The position numbers were made by a program, and so were the translations under genes. The notes beneath the pieces were generated by a model, which was given only the letters and a program-made list of their open reading frames with translations, had not been told where the DNA came from and searched no databases. From Domibacillus robiginosus (GTDB lineage Bacteria > Bacillota > Bacilli > Bacillales > Domibacillaceae): DNA of 64,000 nt. Shown piece by piece: positions 60,961-64,000 of the stretch (positions are counted from its first letter, which is position 1; each line of letters begins with the position of its first letter). The DNA lies in NCBI RefSeq assembly GCF_000966195.1, contig NZ_LAHL01000012.1:186001-250000 (forward strand). Reading direction: 5' to 3'.

Positions 60961-63900
60961 ATTTTTCGAGTTCTAAGAGAAGATCGCCTGTAGAAATCGC
61001 TTCGCCATTTTGTACGTAAACAGCTTTTACAGTTCCATCAAATGGTGCCTGCACAGTTGTCTCCATTTTCATCGCTTCGGTAATCATTAAATGATCTCCG
61101 CGCTTCACTTTATCCCCTTTTTCAAGGATGACCTTAATGACTGTTCCAGGCATGGTTGCAGCAATGTGACCTTCGTTTTTCGGGTCTGCTTTCACCTTTG
61201 CATTGACCGCTGATTTGATGCTTTCATCTTTAATGACAACATCACGCGGCTGGCCATTCAGCTCAAAAGTTAAAATGCGTGTCCCATCCGCCTGCGGATG
61301 GCCAATTGAAACGAGTTTCACAATGAGTGTTTTTCCTGTTTCAATTTCGATTTCTTTCTCTTCACCGAGACGCATGCCGTATAGGAATGTTGGTGTATCG
61401 AGAACCGAAATATCGCCATACTGCGCTTTTACTTTTGCGTAATCGGTAAACACTTTTGGATACAGCGCATACGCAATCACATCGTGATCGGTTGGCTCTT
61501 CGCCAATTTCCTCTTTTAATTCCTTACGAAGAGCATCGAAGTCAACATCCTCAAGAAGTTCACCAGGACGCACGGTGATCGGCTCTTTTCCTTTTAAGAT
61601 CACTTTTTGCAGCTGCTCTGGGAAGCCGCCAACCGGCTGGCCAAGGTAGCCTTCAAAGAGCTCAATGACAGAGTCAGGGAAGTCGATTTTGTCGCCGCGA
61701 AGCAGTACTTCCTCTTCCGTTAAGTCATTTTGGACCATAAAGAGTGCCATATCCCCGACTACTTTAGAAGACGGCGTTACTTTTACGATATCGCCGAACA
61801 TCAAATTCACACGGCGGTACATGTCTTTCACTTCATCCCAGCGGTCGCCAAGGCCGACGCCTTTCGCCTGCTGCTGAAGGTTTGAATACTGGCCGCCTGG
61901 CATTTCATGCTCGTAAATTTCCGTATGCGGCGCCAGCATCCCGCTTTCAAACGGCGCATAAAACTTGCGGACATCCTCCCAGTAGTAAGAGACTTTTTCA
62001 AGCGCATCGATGCCGACAGATGGAGCCCGGTCTGTTCCTTCGAGTGCGTAATGAAGCGTGTTGGCGCTTGGCTGGGATGTAAGCCCCGCCATCGTGCTGA
62101 AAGCCGTATCGACAATATCCACACCCGCTTCAATGGCTTTCGTGTACATTAATACACCGTTTCCGCTTGTGTCGTGCGTATGCAGATGAACCGGAATATC
62201 AACCGCTTCTTTCAATTCAGAAATCAGGCGGTAGGCTGCCTGCGGCTTAAGAAGGCCGGCCATATCTTTAATACCAAGAATATGAGCGCCCTGTGCTTCC
62301 AGCTCTTTCGCCATGTTTTTGTAGTATTCTACATTGTATTTTGCACGGGCTGGATCATCGATATCCCCTGTATAACAAATCGTCGCCTCAGCAATTTTAC
62401 CGGACTGACGAACTGCGTCGATCGCAACTTCCATGCCTTTCACCCAGTTTAAACTGTCAAAAATACGGAATACGTCAATGCCGGATTCGGCAGACTGCTG
62501 AACAAACTCTTGAATAACATTGTCTGCATAGTTTTTGTAGCCAACTGCATTTGATGCACGCAGTAGCATTTGGAACAAGACATTTGGCACCTGCTTGCGG
62601 AGTGTTTCCAGACGCTTCCACGGATCTTCTTTTAAGAATCGGTAAGCGACATCAAATGTGGCACCTCCCCACATTTCCATTGAGAACAACTCTGGAAGAA
62701 GACGGGCTGTTGCCGGTGCAATATGAGTAAGATCAGTTGTACGCACCCGTGTTGCTAAAAGCGACTGGTGTGCATCACGCATTGTTGTATCCGTTAAAAG
62801 CACTTCTTTTTGTGCCTTCACCCATTTAACAAGACCATCCGCTCCCTGCTCATCTAAAATTTGCTTCGTTCCAGGTGCCGGTTTTTCGGACAACTTCACT
62901 TTCGGAATGCGAGGTGTATCAAAGACTGGCTTTTTCTTTTGCTCCACTCCCGGGAACCCATTAACCGTTACAGTGCCGATATAATTGAGCATTTTCGTGC
63001 CGCGGTCTTTTCGTTTCGGGAAAACAAACAACTCAGGAGATTTGTCAATAAAAGACGTATCATAGTTACCTGAAATAAAATCTTCATGACGCATAACGTT
63101 TTCTAAAAACGGGATATTCGTTTTAATTCCGCGGATCCGGAATTCCTGCAGGTTCCGCAGCATTTTGGAGGCCGCCTGCTCAAATGTCATCGCAAATGTT
63201 GATACTTTGACAAGCAGAGAATCATAATATGGTGTGATGACAGCGCCCTGGAAACTGTTGCCGGCATCTAAACGGACACCGTAGCCGCCGCCGGAACGGT
63301 ATGCCATGATGCGGCCTGTATCCGGCATAAATCCGTTTTCTGGATCTTCTGTTGTGACTCGGGATTGAATCGCATATCCCATCGTCCGAATATCATTCTG
63401 CTGAGGGATACCGACTTTGTCACTGTGCAGCCCATGGCCTTCTGCCACAAGAATCTGCGTCTGCACGATATCGATTCCGGTAATCAGCTCCGTAATCGTA
63501 TGCTCAACCTGGATGCGCGGATTGACTTCAATAAAATAAAACTCTTCACCTGCTGTTAAGAATTCCACAGTTCCGGCGTTTAAATAGTCCACGTTTTTCA
63601 TCAGCTTCACAGCAGCGTCACAAATACGGTTTCTTAAATCCTCAGAAATCGAAACGGCCGGTGCTACTTCAACTACTTTTTGGTGACGGCGCTGAACCGA
63701 ACAGTCACGCTCATACAAATGAACCACGTTACCTTCATGATCACCGATAATCTGTACTTCAATGTGCTTTGGATTTTGTACAAACTTCTCTACATAGACT
63801 TCGTCATTACCAAAGGCTGCCTTTGCTTCAGACTTGGCACGATCGTATGCTTCACGTACTTCTCCGAGGTTTTGAACAATCCGCATGCCGCGGCCGCCGC

Positions 63901-64000
63901 CGCCAAGAGCAGCTTTGATAATAATAGGGAATCCGTGTTTTTTACCAAATTCAATCACTTCATCCAGGCTACCAACCGGTCCGTCTGTACCCGGAATAAC
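60959..64000 (-). CDS. pyc: pyruvate carboxylase, N-terminus outside the window
   Basis: 1013 residues are visible up to the window edge; a full Bacillus PYC is about 1150, so roughly the first 130 are missing and this is not a pseudogene. Carboxylates pyruvate to oxaloacetate (anaplerosis). Visible: the rest of the biotin carboxylase ATP-grasp domain (IIKAALGGGGRGMRIV, EVNPRIQVEHTITE), the carboxyltransferase/HMGL-like domain (LLTDTTMRDAHQSLLATRVR, LHTHDTSGNG), a PYC tetramerisation part, and the biotinyl domain with the biotin Lys in ITEAMKMETTVQAPF. Converges on ctaA, as in B. subtilis. Confidence 0.97.
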   Translation of the reverse strand, partial: VIPGTDGPVGSLDEVIEFGKKHGFPIIIKAALGGGGRGMRIVQNLGEVREAYDRAKSEAKAAFGNDEVYVEKFVQNPKHIEVQIIGDHEGNVVHLYERDCSVQRRHQKVVEVAPAVSISEDLRNRICDAAVKLMKNVDYLNAGTVEFLTAGEEFYFIEVNPRIQVEHTITELITGIDIVQTQILVAEGHGLHSDKVGIPQQNDIRTMGYAIQSRVTTEDPENGFMPDTGRIMAYRSGGGYGVRLDAGNSFQGAVITPYYDSLLVKVSTFAMTFEQAASKMLRNLQEFRIRGIKTNIPFLENVMRHEDFISGNYDTSFIDKSPELFVFPKRKDRGTKMLNYIGTVTVNGFPGVEQKKKPVFDTPRIPKVKLSEKPAPGTKQILDEQGADGLVKWVKAQKEVLLTDTTMRDAHQSLLATRVRTTDLTHIAPATARLLPELFSMEMWGGATFDVAYRFLKEDPWKRLETLRKQVPNVLFQMLLRASNAVGYKNYADNVIQEFVQQSAESGIDVFRIFDSLNWVKGMEVAIDAVRQSGKIAEATICYTGDIDDPARAKYNVEYYKNMAKELEAQGAHILGIKDMAGLLKPQAAYRLISELKEAVDIPVHLHTHDTSGNGVLMYTKAIEAGVDIVDTAFSTMAGLTSQPSANTLHYALEGTDRAPSVGIDALEKVSYYWEDVRKFYAPFESGMLAPHTEIYEHEMPGGQYSNLQQQAKGVGLGDRWDEVKDMYRRVNLMFGDIVKVTPSSKVVGDMALFMVQNDLTEEEVLLRGDKIDFPDSVIELFEGYLGQPVGGFPEQLQKVILKGKEPITVRPGELLEDVDFDALRKELKEEIGEEPTDHDVIAYALYPKVFTDYAKVKAQYGDISVLDTPTFLYGMRLGEEKEIEIETGKTLIVKLVSIGHPQADGTRILTFELNGQPRDVVIKDESIKSAVNAKVKADPKNEGHIAATMPGTVIKVILEKGDKVKRGDHLMITEAMKMETTVQAPFDGTVKAVYVQNGEAISTGDLLLELEK

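Noticed and set aside
60959-64000. truncated pyruvate carboxylase as a pseudogene
   Set aside because: The frame is open to the window edge, so it is cut by the window and not by mutation.

Overview
The window is a stretch of core chromosome from an endospore-forming Bacillaceae bacterium (Bacillus or a close relative; genus not fixed from sequence alone). The main clues are sigE, sigG, spoIIGA, spoVD, spoVE and ylbJ (spores), bshC (bacillithiol), a MurE with a DNPR motif (meso-diaminopimelate wall), an Ile T-box, PyrR attenuators and a caa3-type cytochrome oxidase. Gene order follows the Bacillus subtilis pyr - ylm - dcw - ylb - cta - pyc region closely, read backwards. GC is mid-40s percent by eye. 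No rRNA, tRNA, insertion sequence, phage gene or CRISPR array was seen.

Layout. (1) 81-2417: rqcH on the plus strand, then a decayed GNAT acetyltransferase. (2) 2424-12780: the UMP biosynthesis operon pyrR-pyrB-pyrC-carA-carB-pyrK-pyrD-pyrF-pyrE on the minus strand, with PyrR attenuators before pyrR and before pyrB and no uracil permease gene between them. (3) 12795-21234: rluD-type synthase, lspA, ileS behind a T-box, then divIVA and the ylm cell-division cluster with sepF. (4) 21310-23741: the sporulation module spoIIGA-sigE-sigG. (5) 23986-39877: the division and cell-wall (dcw) cluster from mraZ to ftsZ. (6) 40000-53144: bshC, panE and the ylb genes, including tmcAL, ylbL, ylbJ, coaD, rsmD, ylbG, ylbF and ylbC, plus a secreted or membrane-anchored stalk-domain protein of unknown role. 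(7) 53182-60919: assembly and structural genes of the caa3 oxidase (DUF420, ctaG-F-E-D-C-B, divergent ctaA). (8) 60959-64000: pyruvate carboxylase, cut at its N-terminus by the window edge.

How they work together. The pyr operon makes UMP and is governed by PyrR. The mur, fts, pbpB and mraY genes make peptidoglycan precursor and build the division septum, with sepF and divIVA helping to position it. SpoIIGA processes pro-SigmaE, and SigE then SigG drive mother-cell and forespore programmes; SpoVD/SpoVE make spore cortex and YlbJ serves dipicolinate movement. CtaA/CtaB make heme A for the CtaC-F oxidase, and pyruvate carboxylase refills oxaloacetate.

I see no wholly new system. The points most worth checking are the 467-residue stalk-domain protein, a pyrR attenuator whose terminator stem contains the pyrR ribosome binding site, terminator-like hairpins splitting the dcw cluster around spoVD and spoVE, good sigma-F, sigma-H and Spo0A-type promoter matches, and several genes missing relative to B. 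subtilis (pyrP, murB, sbp/ylxWX, ylyA, gerR, ylbD/E).
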